A stretch of 64,000 bases of DNA from Pseudomonas izuensis (GCF_009861505.1 NZ_WTFT01000012.1:237043-301042), one strand, 5' to 3'; shown: positions 56,396-64,000, numbered from the stretch's first letter. The notes: generated by a model not told the origin, from the letters alone. A program made the numbers and translations.

Positions 56396-57013
56396 TCAAT
56401 GCCCCACGCAGAAGGCAATCGGCGCCGAGCGGGCCAGCCCGCCCCGGCATTTGAGCACGCGCAATTGCGCAGGCCTGGCGTCGATGGCGATGCGCAGGGC
56501 GGCTGGCGACGGATTGATCGCTTCACTGAGCGAACGGTAGGCGAACGCCAGGGTCTGGCCGGTTTCCGCCGCCACCTGCAAGCGGCGCAAGGCGCGGTCG
56601 TCGGCCTTGTGCGGCCAGCACAGCACCGCGCCGCAACTGCCCGAACGCAGGCATTGTTCCGCCGCCCACAACGCATCGCGCTCGCTGGCCTGGATGATCG
56701 ACAGCTGGCGTAGATCGACCCCGGCGCTCTGCCAGGCCTGGGGATACGGCACATAGGGCGGTGCCACCAGCACGATACGCTCGCCCGCCGCCGACAGCCG
56801 TGCCAGCGTCGGCCACACCAGTTGCAACTCGCCCACGCCCTGCCCGGCCAAGAGAATTTCGCTCAGTGCCGCTTCGGGCCAGCCCCCCGTGGGCAGCGCC
56901 GCATCCAGCGCGGCATGCCCGGTGGGTTGCGGACTGGCGGCCGGTGGCGCAGGCCGGCCCTTCCAGACCTGGCCGCCATTGAACAGCGTCTCCAGCGCAA
57001 CGACGGCACCCAT
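56396..57013 (-). CDS. imuA: ImuA, mutasome accessory protein (RecA/SulA-like)
   Basis: A 205-aa protein: AVVALETLFNGGQVWKG, LDAALPTGGWPEAALSEIL, VLVAPPYVPYPQAW and WAAEQCLRSGSCGAVLCWP, the ImuA/SulA-related fold. It binds RecA and ImuB in other bacteria. Its start overlaps the lexA2 stop by 1 base, so the four genes form one SOS operon. Confidence 0.92.
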   Translation of the reverse strand: MGAVVALETLFNGGQVWKGRPAPPAASPQPTGHAALDAALPTGGWPEAALSEILLAGQGVGELQLVWPTLARLSAAGERIVLVAPPYVPYPQAWQSAGVDLRQLSIIQASERDALWAAEQCLRSGSCGAVLCWPHKADDRALRRLQVAAETGQTLAFAYRSLSEAINPSPAALRIAIDARPAQLRVLKCRGGLARSAPIAFCVGH

Positions 57014-57630
57014 CAGCCTTGCCTCACCAGACCACAGAACACCCCTTCGATGGCCAGGTCCCGGTCGGCTTCGACGATGATCGGCTGATAGGCCGGGTTG
57101 CGCGGCAGCAGGCGCACCGTGTCGCCGACCCGTTCGAAGCGCTTGATGGTGACTTCGCCGTCGAGCCGCGCCACGACGATCTGGCCATTGACCGCCTCAG
57201 GGCTGCGGTGCACGCCCACCAGATCGCCGTCGAGAATGCCGTCTTCGATCATCGAGTCGCCGCGAACCCGCAGCATGTAGTCCGGTGCCCGGGAGAAAAT
57301 CGCCGGGTCGAGCAGCAATCGGCCATGGATTTCGGCATCGGCGCCGATTGGCGCACCGGCCGCCACCCGGCCGAGCACCGGGATATCCAGCAATTCTGGG
57401 CGCGGCGGCTGCCCGAGCAGGCGAATGCCCCGGGCCTGATGCGGGTTGACCTCGATGAAGCCGGCTTCGGTGAGCGCCAGCACATGCTTGCGCGCCACAC
57501 TGCGCGAGGCAAAACCGAACGCCTCACTGATTTCAGCGAGGCTCGGGGACTGACCGTGCTCGGCGATACGCTCGCGGATAAAGGTCAGGATGGCGGTACG
57601 GCGGGGAGTTAATGTCGTCATGGAGTACAT
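57013..57630 (-). CDS. lexA2: LexA2 SOS repressor
   Basis: A 205-aa LexA. The N-terminal winged helix contains RRTAILTFIRERIAEHGQSP and SLAEISEAFGFASRSVARKH. The autocleavage bond is Ala91-Gly92 in VAAGAP; the catalytic dyad is Ser126 (GDSMIEDG) and Lys163 (VTIKRF). In pseudomonads with two LexA proteins, this copy controls the imuA-imuB-dnaE2 cassette it leads. ATG 57630 (MYSMTTL) is chosen because AGAAGAG lies 5 bases upstream; ATG 57621 is possible. The operator overlaps the start codon region. Confidence 0.93.
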   Translation of the reverse strand: MYSMTTLTPRRTAILTFIRERIAEHGQSPSLAEISEAFGFASRSVARKHVLALTEAGFIEVNPHQARGIRLLGQPPRPELLDIPVLGRVAAGAPIGADAEIHGRLLLDPAIFSRAPDYMLRVRGDSMIEDGILDGDLVGVHRSPEAVNGQIVVARLDGEVTIKRFERVGDTVRLLPRNPAYQPIIVEADRDLAIEGVFCGLVRQG

Positions 57631-57638
57631 TTGTACTC
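57623..57638. promoter_or_regulatory. LexA2-type SOS operator
   Basis: GAGTAC-ATTT-GTACTC, a perfect 6+6 palindrome with the GTAC-N4-GTAC core resembling the Pseudomonas LexA2 box (GTAC-N4-GTGC), not the CTG-N10-CAG box. It overlaps the first codons of lexA2, so repressor binding would block its promoter or early transcription. Confidence 0.82.
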
Positions 57639-57692
57639 TTCTGCGAATTTTCTTACAAGAACTGTCCGTCTGCTCGCACTGTGGCGCACACC

Positions 57693-57787
57693 GTTGTGGG
57701 AGCAAAGCTTGCTCGCGATGGCGGTGCGTCAGACACATCAATATTGATTGTGGAAACGCAATCGCGAGCAAGCTTTGCTCCTACAGG
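57693..57787. repeat. REP doublet 15, supplies a stop codon
   Basis: Outward pair with GCAAAGCTTGCTCGC arms, GTTGTGGG and CCTACAGG ends; spacer CACATCAATATTGATTGTGG. Its right end, read on the minus strand as GTCCTGTAG, forms the last codons and the TAG stop of the LysR gene at 57781. Confidence 0.9.
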
Positions 57788-58695
57788 ACGGGGGATGCCA
57801 GGAAATCGGTGATGTAGTCGATGAACGCCAGCACCTTGGCCGTGGCCCGCCGATGGCTGGGGTACACCGCCAGGATGTGCGGGCCGAAGCTGTCCGGGTC
57901 GATGTCGTAGTCGGCCATCACCCGCACCAGTCGTCCATCGGCCAGATACGGTGCGGCGCTCCATAGCGGCGTATGCAACAGACCGCGCCCGGCCAGGGCA
58001 TTGGCCAACAACAAGTCGTAATTGTCGCTGCGCAGGCGCGGTGCCGAAGGCTGCGGAATGCTCAGGCGCTGGCCGTCGCGCTCGGCCCACCAGAATTCGC
58101 GGCTGAGCAACGGATGGCGATAGAGCAACCATTCATGCGCCTCGAGGGTCTGCGGGGTGACCGGCAACCCCTTGCGCGACAAATATTCCGGGCTGCCACA
58201 CAACGCCAGGCGATTGCTGCCGACGACACGGGCAATCAGCCCCGGCAGGTCGTCATGGCCTTCGCGCAAGGCCAGGTCGTAGCCGCTTTCCAGCAGATTG
58301 ACGAAGTCGTCGCACAGGTCCACCTGCAGATTGATTTGCGGGTATTGCTCCAGAAAACCGCCACACACCTGATCGAGAAAGGCCTGACCGTAGGCCAGCG
58401 GCGCGGTGATTTTCAGGCTGCCGCGCAGACCGTGTTGCAACTGTTCGATTTCCTCGCCGGCCTCGTCCAGTCGCTGCAACACCTGGCGCGCGGTTTCCAG
58501 ATAGAGCCGCCCGGATTCCGTCAGCGCAATCCGCCGGGTGCTGCGCTCGAACAAGCGCGCGCCGAGTTCCGTCTCCAGGTGAGTGACCGCTTTGGTCAGG
58601 GCCGAAGGGGTCTTGCCCAACTGCTCGGCGGCGCGGCTGAAACTGCCCAGCTGCGCCGTGACCACGAACATTTTCAGTGCACCCAACTTGTCCAT
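57781..58695 (-). CDS. LysR-family transcriptional regulator
   Basis: A 304-aa regulator: MDKLGALKMFVVTAQLGSFS, TPSALTKAVTHLETELGARL and ERSTRRIALTESGRLYL form the winged helix; the CrgA-like effector domain follows (GSLKITAPLAYGQAFL, SGYDLALREG). It is divergent from the exported amidohydrolase, 103 bp away, its likely target. GGAAAAAG precedes the ATG by 1-2 bases, so the SD is close; a longer open frame exists. The stop codon is contributed by a REP end, so the C-terminus (ASPVL) may have been altered by insertion. Confidence 0.9.
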   Translation of the reverse strand: MDKLGALKMFVVTAQLGSFSRAAEQLGKTPSALTKAVTHLETELGARLFERSTRRIALTESGRLYLETARQVLQRLDEAGEEIEQLQHGLRGSLKITAPLAYGQAFLDQVCGGFLEQYPQINLQVDLCDDFVNLLESGYDLALREGHDDLPGLIARVVGSNRLALCGSPEYLSRKGLPVTPQTLEAHEWLLYRHPLLSREFWWAERDGQRLSIPQPSAPRLRSDNYDLLLANALAGRGLLHTPLWSAAPYLADGRLVRVMADYDIDPDSFGPHILAVYPSHRRATAKVLAFIDYITDFLASPVL

Positions 58696-58712
58696 GCTTT
58701 TTCCATTCAGGC

Positions 58713-58724
58713 AAAAACGTTTTT
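58713..58724. promoter_or_regulatory. Palindrome in the LysR-amidohydrolase gap
   Basis: AAAAACGTTTTT, a perfect 12-bp palindrome 17 bases upstream of the LysR start in the divergent promoter region. It could be a LysR autoregulatory site, but AT-rich palindromes of this length also arise by chance. Confidence 0.25.
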
Positions 58725-58798
58725 CGCCAGCGAGGCGTTCTGCCCAGCGCAGCAAGCCACTAATCTGGCCATCAGACGCAATAACAAGGAAACATTCA

Positions 58799-60541
58799 AT
58801 GAAAAGATTCATTCCGAATCTATTGATGGTCGCCATGAGTTTTGCCTCGTTGGAAGCCATGGCGGCCGCTGATCTGGTGGTATTCAACGGCAAGATCTTC
58901 ACCGCCGACCGCAGCCAGCCCAGGGTTCAAGCCCTGGCTGTGCTGGACGGCAAAGTGCTGCAAGTGGGCAGCGATACGCAGATCAAGGCCCTGATCGAAT
59001 CGGGAACCCAGGTCATCGACCTGGGCGGCAAGACCCTCATGCCCGGCCTGATCGACAGCCACTCCCACGCTATTTTCGGCGGCCTGGAGATGGTCTCGGC
59101 CAACATGGAAGACGAGGTGGTCGATCTCGACGAACTGGAAAAACGCCTGCGTGGCTGGCGTGACGATGGCAAGGCGAAGCACGGCGATGTGCTCAGCGTG
59201 GCGGGCATGAGCTCGGCGTACTGGGCGCAGTCCGAGGCACTGGGCAAGACATTCAACAGTGGCGAATGGGCCAGCGTGCCGGTCGTCTTTACCGGCAGCG
59301 ACCACCACACGGCCTGGGCCAACGACGTGATGCTCAAGCGCGCCGGCGTCGATGCCGCGCTGATCAAGTCTTTGCCGGCCGCTGAAGACGGCACCATTGG
59401 CAAGCTGAAGGACGGCAGGCCCAATGGCTTTCTGGTGGACGCCGGCTGGGACCGGGTCGCCTCGAAAATGCCGGCACCGGGCGCCGCCGACCTGCTCAAG
59501 GCCGCGCAAACCGCGGTGCGTTACAACAACAGCCTCGGCATCACCGCGTGGATGGACCCCGCCGCCAACGCCGCGCCCGGCGAACCGGTGTTCGCGCTCA
59601 AGCCCACGGAGAAAACCGTCGGCGTGCTGCCGGTGTACAAAGCGTTGTCGCAAAGCGGCGGCATGACCGCCCACGTCGCCGCGCTGCTGGTGGCCAATCC
59701 GAAAAGCGTGCCGGCCGATCTCGACACCCTGGACAAGGTTCGCCAGCAATTTCAGGGCGTCCCCAACCTGACCTTGCCGGGCATCAAGATCTTCGCCGAC
59801 GGTGTGATCGAGTACCCGGCGCAGAGTGCGGCGATGATCGACCCCTACAGCAACTCGCACAAACAGGGTGAACTGTTGATCGATCCAAAGCATTTCGGCG
59901 AACTGGTCAGCGCCATCGATCAACGGGGCTGGCTGGTGCACATTCATGCCATCGGTGACCGCGCCGTGCGCGAATCCCTGAACGGTATCGAACAGGCGCG
60001 CAAGGATCGCCAGAGCGGCGTCACCCACTCCATAACTCACTTGCAGATGGTCAACCCGAAAGAGTTCGCCCGGTTCAAGCCGCTCGATGTCATCGCCTCG
60101 ATGCAACTGCTCTGGGCCAGCGCCGACGACTACACCACGGACATGATCAAGCCTTACGTCAGCGCCCTGGCGTTCCGCTACCAATACCCGGCGCACTCGC
60201 TGCTCAAACAGGGTGCAACCATCGCCGGGGCCAGCGATTGGCCGGTGTCCTCACCCAACCCGTTCAACGCCATGGCCCAGGCCATCACCCGTGACGGCCC
60301 GCTGGGCGTGCTCAACGCCGATGAACGCCTGGACCGCGAAACCATGTTCTACGCCTACACCCTCAATGCCGCCCGGACCATTGGCCTGGACCACCAGATC
60401 GGCTCGCTGAGCGTCGGCAAGCAAGCGGACTTCATCGTGCTCGACCGCGACGTGTTCAACGTCGACAACAAGGCCCTGCACGACACCCAAGTGCTGCAAA
60501 CCTGGTTCGCCGGTCGCCAGGTTTACGCACCACCCCTCTAG
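58799..60541 (+). CDS. Exported amidohydrolase (YtcJ-like)
   Basis: A 580-aa protein with a Sec signal peptide (RFIPNLLMVAMSFASLEAMA). The metal motif DSHSHAIFGG gives His88 and His90. ITAWMDPAANAAPGEPVF, GIKIFADGVIEYP, LVHIHAIGDRAVRE, SITHLQMVNP and GASDWPVSSPNPF fit amidohydrolase family 3. It is related in layout to the Tat-type protein at 26026. AAGGAAA lies 6 bases before ATG 58799. Divergent from a LysR gene; a TorF porin follows after a REP doublet, suggesting uptake and hydrolysis of a periplasmic substrate. Confidence 0.87.
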   Translation: MKRFIPNLLMVAMSFASLEAMAAADLVVFNGKIFTADRSQPRVQALAVLDGKVLQVGSDTQIKALIESGTQVIDLGGKTLMPGLIDSHSHAIFGGLEMVSANMEDEVVDLDELEKRLRGWRDDGKAKHGDVLSVAGMSSAYWAQSEALGKTFNSGEWASVPVVFTGSDHHTAWANDVMLKRAGVDAALIKSLPAAEDGTIGKLKDGRPNGFLVDAGWDRVASKMPAPGAADLLKAAQTAVRYNNSLGITAWMDPAANAAPGEPVFALKPTEKTVGVLPVYKALSQSGGMTAHVAALLVANPKSVPADLDTLDKVRQQFQGVPNLTLPGIKIFADGVIEYPAQSAAMIDPYSNSHKQGELLIDPKHFGELVSAIDQRGWLVHIHAIGDRAVRESLNGIEQARKDRQSGVTHSITHLQMVNPKEFARFKPLDVIASMQLLWASADDYTTDMIKPYVSALAFRYQYPAHSLLKQGATIAGASDWPVSSPNPFNAMAQAITRDGPLGVLNADERLDRETMFYAYTLNAARTIGLDHQIGSLSVGKQADFIVLDRDVFNVDNKALHDTQVLQTWFAGRQVYAPPL

Positions 60542-60554
60542 CAGCACTGTTTTC

Positions 60555-60638
60555 CCTGTGGGAGCCAGCCTGCTGGCGATTGCGGCCTGACATTCAACGT
60601 TTATGCATCGCTATCGCTGGCAAGCCAGCTCCCACAGG
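60555..60638. repeat. REP doublet 16
   Basis: Outward pair whose arms differ: GCCAGCCTGCTGGC on the left, GCTGGCAAGCCAGC on the right. Ends CCTGTGGG and CCCACAGG. Spacer TGACATTCAACGTTTATGCATC. Confidence 0.88.
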
Positions 60639-60679
60639 TTTCCTCGCTCCCCAAAACAATCACAATAACGGGACTTCAC

Positions 60680-61417
60680 ATGAAAGCCTTGCCCCTGCTC
60701 GCCCTCACTTCCTTGAGTCTGCTGCCCCTGTGCAGCCAGGCCCTGACCTTGAACGATGATTTCTCGCTACTGCTGGACGTGACCCTGGCCAGCGACTACC
60801 GCACCCGCGGCATCTCGCAGACCCAGAACGACCCGGCCGTGCAGGCCGGTGCAACCCTCGCTCACAGCAGCGGCCTGTACCTGGGCGCCTGGAGCTCCAA
60901 CGTCGATTTTGGCGGCGACCTGAAAACCCGCCAGGAAGTCGACTATTACGCCGGTTGGCTGTGGCAGGCCACTGACGATGTCAGCCTCGATGTCGGCTAT
61001 CTCAAATACACTTACCCAAGAGAGAGCCAGTTCAATCAGAGCGAGGTCTACGGCATTCTCAGCCTCTACGGGGTGAAACTCGGGGCCTATTACTCCGACG
61101 ATGCGCCGGGCATCGACAGTAAGCAGAACTCGCTCTACAGCTACGTCGGTTACGAGACCGAATTGCCCTACGACATTGGCCTGAAACTGCGTTACGGCAT
61201 GATGGACTTCAAGGACCCGCACCTGTATTCGAGCTCGGGCAAGGCCGAAGACTCGTACCGTGAATGGGAGGTCAAGCTGACTCACGAACTGGCCGGTGTG
61301 GTGCTGGGGCTGAGTTATATCGACACGGATCTATCGAAAAGCCAGTGCGCCAGCAATTGGGGGTTTGACGATGTGTGCAGCGCCACCGTCGTGGCGAGTG
61401 TCAGCAAGTCCTTCTAA
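60680..61417 (+). CDS. TorF-family putative porin
   Basis: A 245-aa outer-membrane beta-barrel protein. Signal peptide LPLLALTSLSLLPLCSQA; then LLLDVTLASDYRTRGISQTQ, the TorF (TIGR02001) opening, followed by alternating strands (YLGAWSSNVDFGG, QEVDYYAGWLW, KLRYGMMDFKDP) and a C-terminal Phe (VSKSF) as usual for barrel insertion. Substrate unknown. Confidence 0.88.
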   Translation: MKALPLLALTSLSLLPLCSQALTLNDDFSLLLDVTLASDYRTRGISQTQNDPAVQAGATLAHSSGLYLGAWSSNVDFGGDLKTRQEVDYYAGWLWQATDDVSLDVGYLKYTYPRESQFNQSEVYGILSLYGVKLGAYYSDDAPGIDSKQNSLYSYVGYETELPYDIGLKLRYGMMDFKDPHLYSSSGKAEDSYREWEVKLTHELAGVVLGLSYIDTDLSKSQCASNWGFDDVCSATVVASVSKSF

Positions 61418-61428
61418 CCACCCGCCCT

Positions 61429-61530
61429 TTGTAGGAGCGAGCCTGCTCGCGATGGATGTCCGGCTGATGCGTTCATTCAGGCAGCACGCGTTATCGTTGT
61501 CGTCCATCGCGAGCAGGCTCGCTCCTACAA
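61429..61530. repeat. REP doublet 17
   Basis: Outward pair with GCGAGCCTGCTCGCGATGG arms and TTGTAGG/CCTACAA ends. Spacer TCAGGCAGCACGCGTTATCGTTGTCGTCCATC resembles the long spacers of doublets 7 and 14. Confidence 0.9.
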
Positions 61531-61535
61531 GGGGA

Positions 61536-61811
61536 TCAGGTCAGGCTGGAAAGATAGGCCCACGGATAGATCCCGCGTTCGTGGCCATCGCTGAAGATCA
61601 GTTGCACCCCATAACCCTGCGCATTCAATTCGATCACCTGGATTCGCTCATCAACCATCGGCGTCATCCCCCGCACCCGAAACGCCCGGCACTGCGAACA
61701 CGGGCACTGCCGCCGTAACTCGGCATGACCCAGCACCTGCTCGCGGCCATCCGGCCATTGCAGGCGCAGTTGCTGTTGGCTGCGTGAATTACCCACCGCC
61801 ACCGGGTTCAT
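61536..61811 (-). CDS. DUF971 (GBBH-like N-terminal domain) protein
   Basis: A 91-aa protein: LRLQWPDGREQVLGHAELRR, QCPCSQCRAFRVRG and FSDGHERGIYPWAYLSSL, the DUF971 signature. The CPCSQC cysteines could bind zinc or an Fe-S cluster; this domain also occurs in gamma-butyrobetaine hydroxylase and some Fe-S carriers. Its start overlaps the HEAT-repeat stop by 4 bases, so the two are coupled. Confidence 0.85.
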   Translation of the reverse strand: MNPVAVGNSRSQQQLRLQWPDGREQVLGHAELRRQCPCSQCRAFRVRGMTPMVDERIQVIELNAQGYGVQLIFSDGHERGIYPWAYLSSLT

Positions 61812-62770
61812 TGCAGTTGACTCAAGGCGATGCGCACGGCTTTGCGCACTTCCGGGTCGCCGTCATCTTGCGCGGCCTGCAACGCTGCGATGGCGCCTTT
61901 ATCGTTCAGTTCACCGAGGGCCAGGGCGGCTTCCTTGCGCAGGTTGCTGATGCGGTGGCCGAGGGTTTCGATCAGCGGGTCGAGGGCGGGTGCAAAACGC
62001 AAGCGGCCAAGGCTCCGGGTGGCACGCAGGCGGACTTGCCAATAGTCGTCACCCAAGGCTTCAACCAGCGCCGGCCCGGCATCAGCGTGACCAACCTTGC
62101 CCAATGTGGTGGCGGCTTCTTCGCGCACTTGCCAGGCCTGATCCTGCAATGCCTGGCGCAATGCCGGCAGGACCTGTGCATCAGACGCCAGGCCCAATGC
62201 CCCGGTGGCGGCGCGACGGACTTCGGTGTCCGGGTCATCACTGGCCAGGCTCGCCAAGGCCGGCAAGGCATCGAGCTGCTTGAGCCAGCCCAGTACGCCG
62301 ACCGCTTCGCGCCGGACATTGGCGTCCCGGTCGCTCAGCGCCAACACGGCAGCCGGGGCCGCTTCGGCAAAGCGCAGTTCGCGCAAGGCCCGGAACGCGG
62401 CGATGCGCACACTAACGTCGGCATCCCCGGTCCACGGCAGAATCACCCGTCCCGCTGCTTCGCTCTTGAGCAGACTGAGGCTTTGCGCGGCGGCGGCCCG
62501 CACGGTGTCGCAAGGGTCGGTCAAGGCCTGGCACAGCGCCTCGACCACCGGTTCGTCCTCCCAGGCCTCCAGCAACCGCGCGGCTTCGGCGCGGACGTCG
62601 GCGACCGGGTCTTGAGCCAGTCGATTGACCAGCCACAGCAGGCCCTCCGGTTCTTCCAGGTCCGCCAGTTCGATCAGTGCGATGCGGCGCACGCCGGCAT
62701 CCTCATCGGTCAGGCGCGGTTGCAGGGCGAGAATGTCATCGTTATCGGTTACATCAAATAGTGAGGTCAT
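61808..62770 (-). CDS. HEAT-repeat protein
   Basis: A 320-aa all-helical repeat protein with about nine to ten 31-residue HEAT/PBS-lyase-like units, each with a D-x-x-V-R core (DPVADVRAEAARLLEAWED, DADVSVRIAAFRALRELRF, DDPDTEVRRAATGALGLA, LGDDYWQVRLRATRSLGRL). Such proteins act as protein-binding scaffolds or assist cofactor attachment. Its start overlaps the ABC ATPase stop by 4 bases, linking it to the transporter. Partner unknown. Confidence 0.88.
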   Translation of the reverse strand: MTSLFDVTDNDDILALQPRLTDEDAGVRRIALIELADLEEPEGLLWLVNRLAQDPVADVRAEAARLLEAWEDEPVVEALCQALTDPCDTVRAAAAQSLSLLKSEAAGRVILPWTGDADVSVRIAAFRALRELRFAEAAPAAVLALSDRDANVRREAVGVLGWLKQLDALPALASLASDDPDTEVRRAATGALGLASDAQVLPALRQALQDQAWQVREEAATTLGKVGHADAGPALVEALGDDYWQVRLRATRSLGRLRFAPALDPLIETLGHRISNLRKEAALALGELNDKGAIAALQAAQDDGDPEVRKAVRIALSQLQ

Positions 62771-63615
62771 AGGGCAAATCGCGGCAGTTTGTTTTCTGGG
62801 GGAAGTCCGAGAGGGTTCAGGCGCGGCAGCTGCCGACCCTCTTCGTGACGCAATAACTCGAGGCAGTGACGCTTCAAGCGGGAAAATTCGTGGCTCGTCA
62901 CCAATTCAGTGGTACGGGGCCGGGGGAAATCCAGGCGCAGGTCTTCGATGATCCGGCCGGGACGCGGACTCATGACCAGCAGGCGATCGGCGAGGAACAG
63001 TGCTTCGTCGATGTCATGGGTAACGAACACCACGGTGGTGCGAATGCGCGACCAGATGTCCAGCAACAGCTCCTGCATGTTCAGGCGGGTCAAGGCATCG
63101 AGGGCACCGAAGGGCTCATCCATCAGCAACAGGCGTGGACGGTTGACCAGCACCCGGGCGATTTCCACTCGCTGCTGCATGCCGCCGGACAGTTGGTTCG
63201 GCCAGCGTTCGGCAAAGCCTTCGAGGCCGACCAGCGCGAGAATGTCGGAGGCCGCCTTGTGCCGTTCGGCTTTGCCGATGCCGCGCATTTTCAGGCCGAA
63301 GGCGACGTTGTCGCGCACCGTGTGCCAGGGGAACAACGTGTGTTGCTGGAACACCATGCCCCGTTGCGGTGACGGGCCCGACACCGGCACGCCATCAACC
63401 TTAAGGCTGCCAGTGCGCGGTTGCAGGTGACCGGCCAGGGCGCCGAGCAAAGTGGATTTACCGCACCCGGACGGCCCGAGAATGCACACGAATTGGCCCG
63501 GTTCGATCTGGCAATCGAGGCCCTGCACCGCTTCGAAAGCCGCGCTGCCCTCGCCCAGGCTGATCGACAAGTCGCGTATATCGATACGACCTTCAGGTTG
63601 TTGAAAGACGCTCAT
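62767..63615 (-). CDS. ABC importer ATPase, nitrate/sulfonate/taurine type
   Basis: A 282-aa ATPase: Walker A GPSGCGKSTLLGALAG, Q-loop VFQQHTLFPWHTV, signature LSGGMQQRVEIARVL, Walker B LLMDEPFGALDALTR and H-loop FVTHDIDEALFLADRL, the SsuB/TauB/NrtD class. It works with the permease encoded just upstream, whose stop it overlaps by 1 base. The substrate is not shown by the sequence, since the binding protein lies outside the window. The start MSVFQQPEGRIDIR is chosen over a longer open frame running into the permease gene. Confidence 0.9.
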   Translation of the reverse strand: MSVFQQPEGRIDIRDLSISLGEGSAAFEAVQGLDCQIEPGQFVCILGPSGCGKSTLLGALAGHLQPRTGSLKVDGVPVSGPSPQRGMVFQQHTLFPWHTVRDNVAFGLKMRGIGKAERHKAASDILALVGLEGFAERWPNQLSGGMQQRVEIARVLVNRPRLLLMDEPFGALDALTRLNMQELLLDIWSRIRTTVVFVTHDIDEALFLADRLLVMSPRPGRIIEDLRLDFPRPRTTELVTSHEFSRLKRHCLELLRHEEGRQLPRLNPLGLPPENKLPRFAL

Positions 63616-64000
63616 CAGACCTTTCCTCGTGGTCGATGCCAGGGCGTGAACAGCCCGCCCAGGCGTTTGATCAGCAGGCTGCTGCCCATTCCGAGTACGC
63701 CGATCAGCAACATGCCGACCACGATGTCGGGGTAGTTCTGGATGGTGTAGGACTCCCAGGTGTAGTAACCGATGCCGAACTGGCCGGAGATCATTTCCGC
63801 AGTCACCAGGCAAAACCAGGAAGTACCCATGCCGATGGCCAGCCCGGTGATGATGCTCGGCGCGGCGCCCGGCAAAATCACCTCCAGCAGCATGGCCCTG
63901 CGCCCTGCCCCGAGGCTTTTCGCCGAAGCGATCAGCCGTGGATCGACGCCTTCGACGCCATGCACGGTGTTGAGCAGGATCGGAAACAGCGCGCCGGTGA
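63615..64000 (-). CDS. ABC importer permease, nitrate/sulfonate/taurine type (C-terminal part)
   Basis: The C-terminal 128 codons of a BPD_transp_1 permease; the gene continues past the right edge. The EAA-type loop (DPRLIASAKSLGAGRRAMLL) and the spans IITGLAIGMGTSWFCLVTAE and IVVGMLLIGVLGMGSSLLI are visible, ending GGLFTPWHRPRGKV. Typical partner of the SsuB/TauB-like ATPase that follows. Confidence 0.87.
   Translation of the reverse strand, partial: TGALFPILLNTVHGVEGVDPRLIASAKSLGAGRRAMLLEVILPGAAPSIITGLAIGMGTSWFCLVTAEMISGQFGIGYYTWESYTIQNYPDIVVGMLLIGVLGMGSSLLIKRLGGLFTPWHRPRGKV

Overview
The window reads as a chromosomal segment of a fluorescent-group Pseudomonas. The evidence is the aerobic cobalamin genes (cobN, cobW, cobE, cobM with cbtAB), cis/trans fatty-acid isomerase, B12-dependent metH, the lexA2-imuA-imuB-dnaE2 mutagenesis cassette, high-GC coding sequence, and 17 REP-type palindromes whose arms read like CCTGTAGGAGC...GCTCGCGATGG. 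No tRNA, rRNA, transposase, prophage or CRISPR array was seen.

Layout. 1-8.2 kb is a cobalamin region: a ChlI-like chelatase ATPase (partial), cobN and cobW on the minus strand; cbtB, cbtA, cobE and cobM on the plus strand. The two arms diverge from a centre holding two cobalamin riboswitches, one per direction. 8.2-15.6 kb carries nfuA, cti, metH and a small DUF2970 membrane protein. 15.6-19.4 kb has an orphan periplasmic binding protein, a 37-aa membrane peptide and the assimilatory sulfite reductase pair cysI-DUF934. 19.4-23.3 kb is one very large gene for an effector-like protein (dermonecrotic-toxin-like N-terminus, LRRs, shortened NEL-like end) with visibly lower GC than its neighbours. 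23.5-32.7 kb is mixed housekeeping and accessory content: sohB, a histidine phosphatase, an SCP2 protein, a Tat-type amidohydrolase, a LysR regulator, a membrane di-iron hydroxylase fused to an SRPBCC domain and coupled to an SMP-30-like protein, and small stress-type proteins. 32.9-38.4 kb is a tightly overlapping stressosome-type operon (RsbR, RsbS, RsbT, HATPase-PP2C, histidine kinase, hybrid kinase). It is followed by a UvrA paralogue and another hybrid kinase on the minus strand. 43.6-51.8 kb is a GntR regulator divergent from an operon for a polyamine-type ABC importer, two amidohydrolase/deaminase-like enzymes and a flavin reductase, probably a catabolic system for an unidentified nitrogenous compound. 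51.9-57.6 kb is the SOS mutasome dnaE2-imuB-imuA-lexA2 with a LexA2-type operator. 57.8-61.4 kb holds a LysR regulator divergent from an exported amidohydrolase, and a TorF-family porin. 61.5-64 kb is a translationally coupled set: ABC permease (partial), ABC ATPase, HEAT-repeat protein and DUF971 protein.

Most notable: a complete REP doublet lies in frame inside cobN; REP ends supply the stop codons of two genes; the NEL-like effector has Ser where the catalytic Cys is expected and stops soon after; the stressosome operon feeds kinases and not a sigma-B partner switch; and the second amidohydrolase of the ABC operon lacks the usual HxH metal motif. Start sites, domain boundaries and family names come from reading the sequence and from family knowledge; no database search was run.
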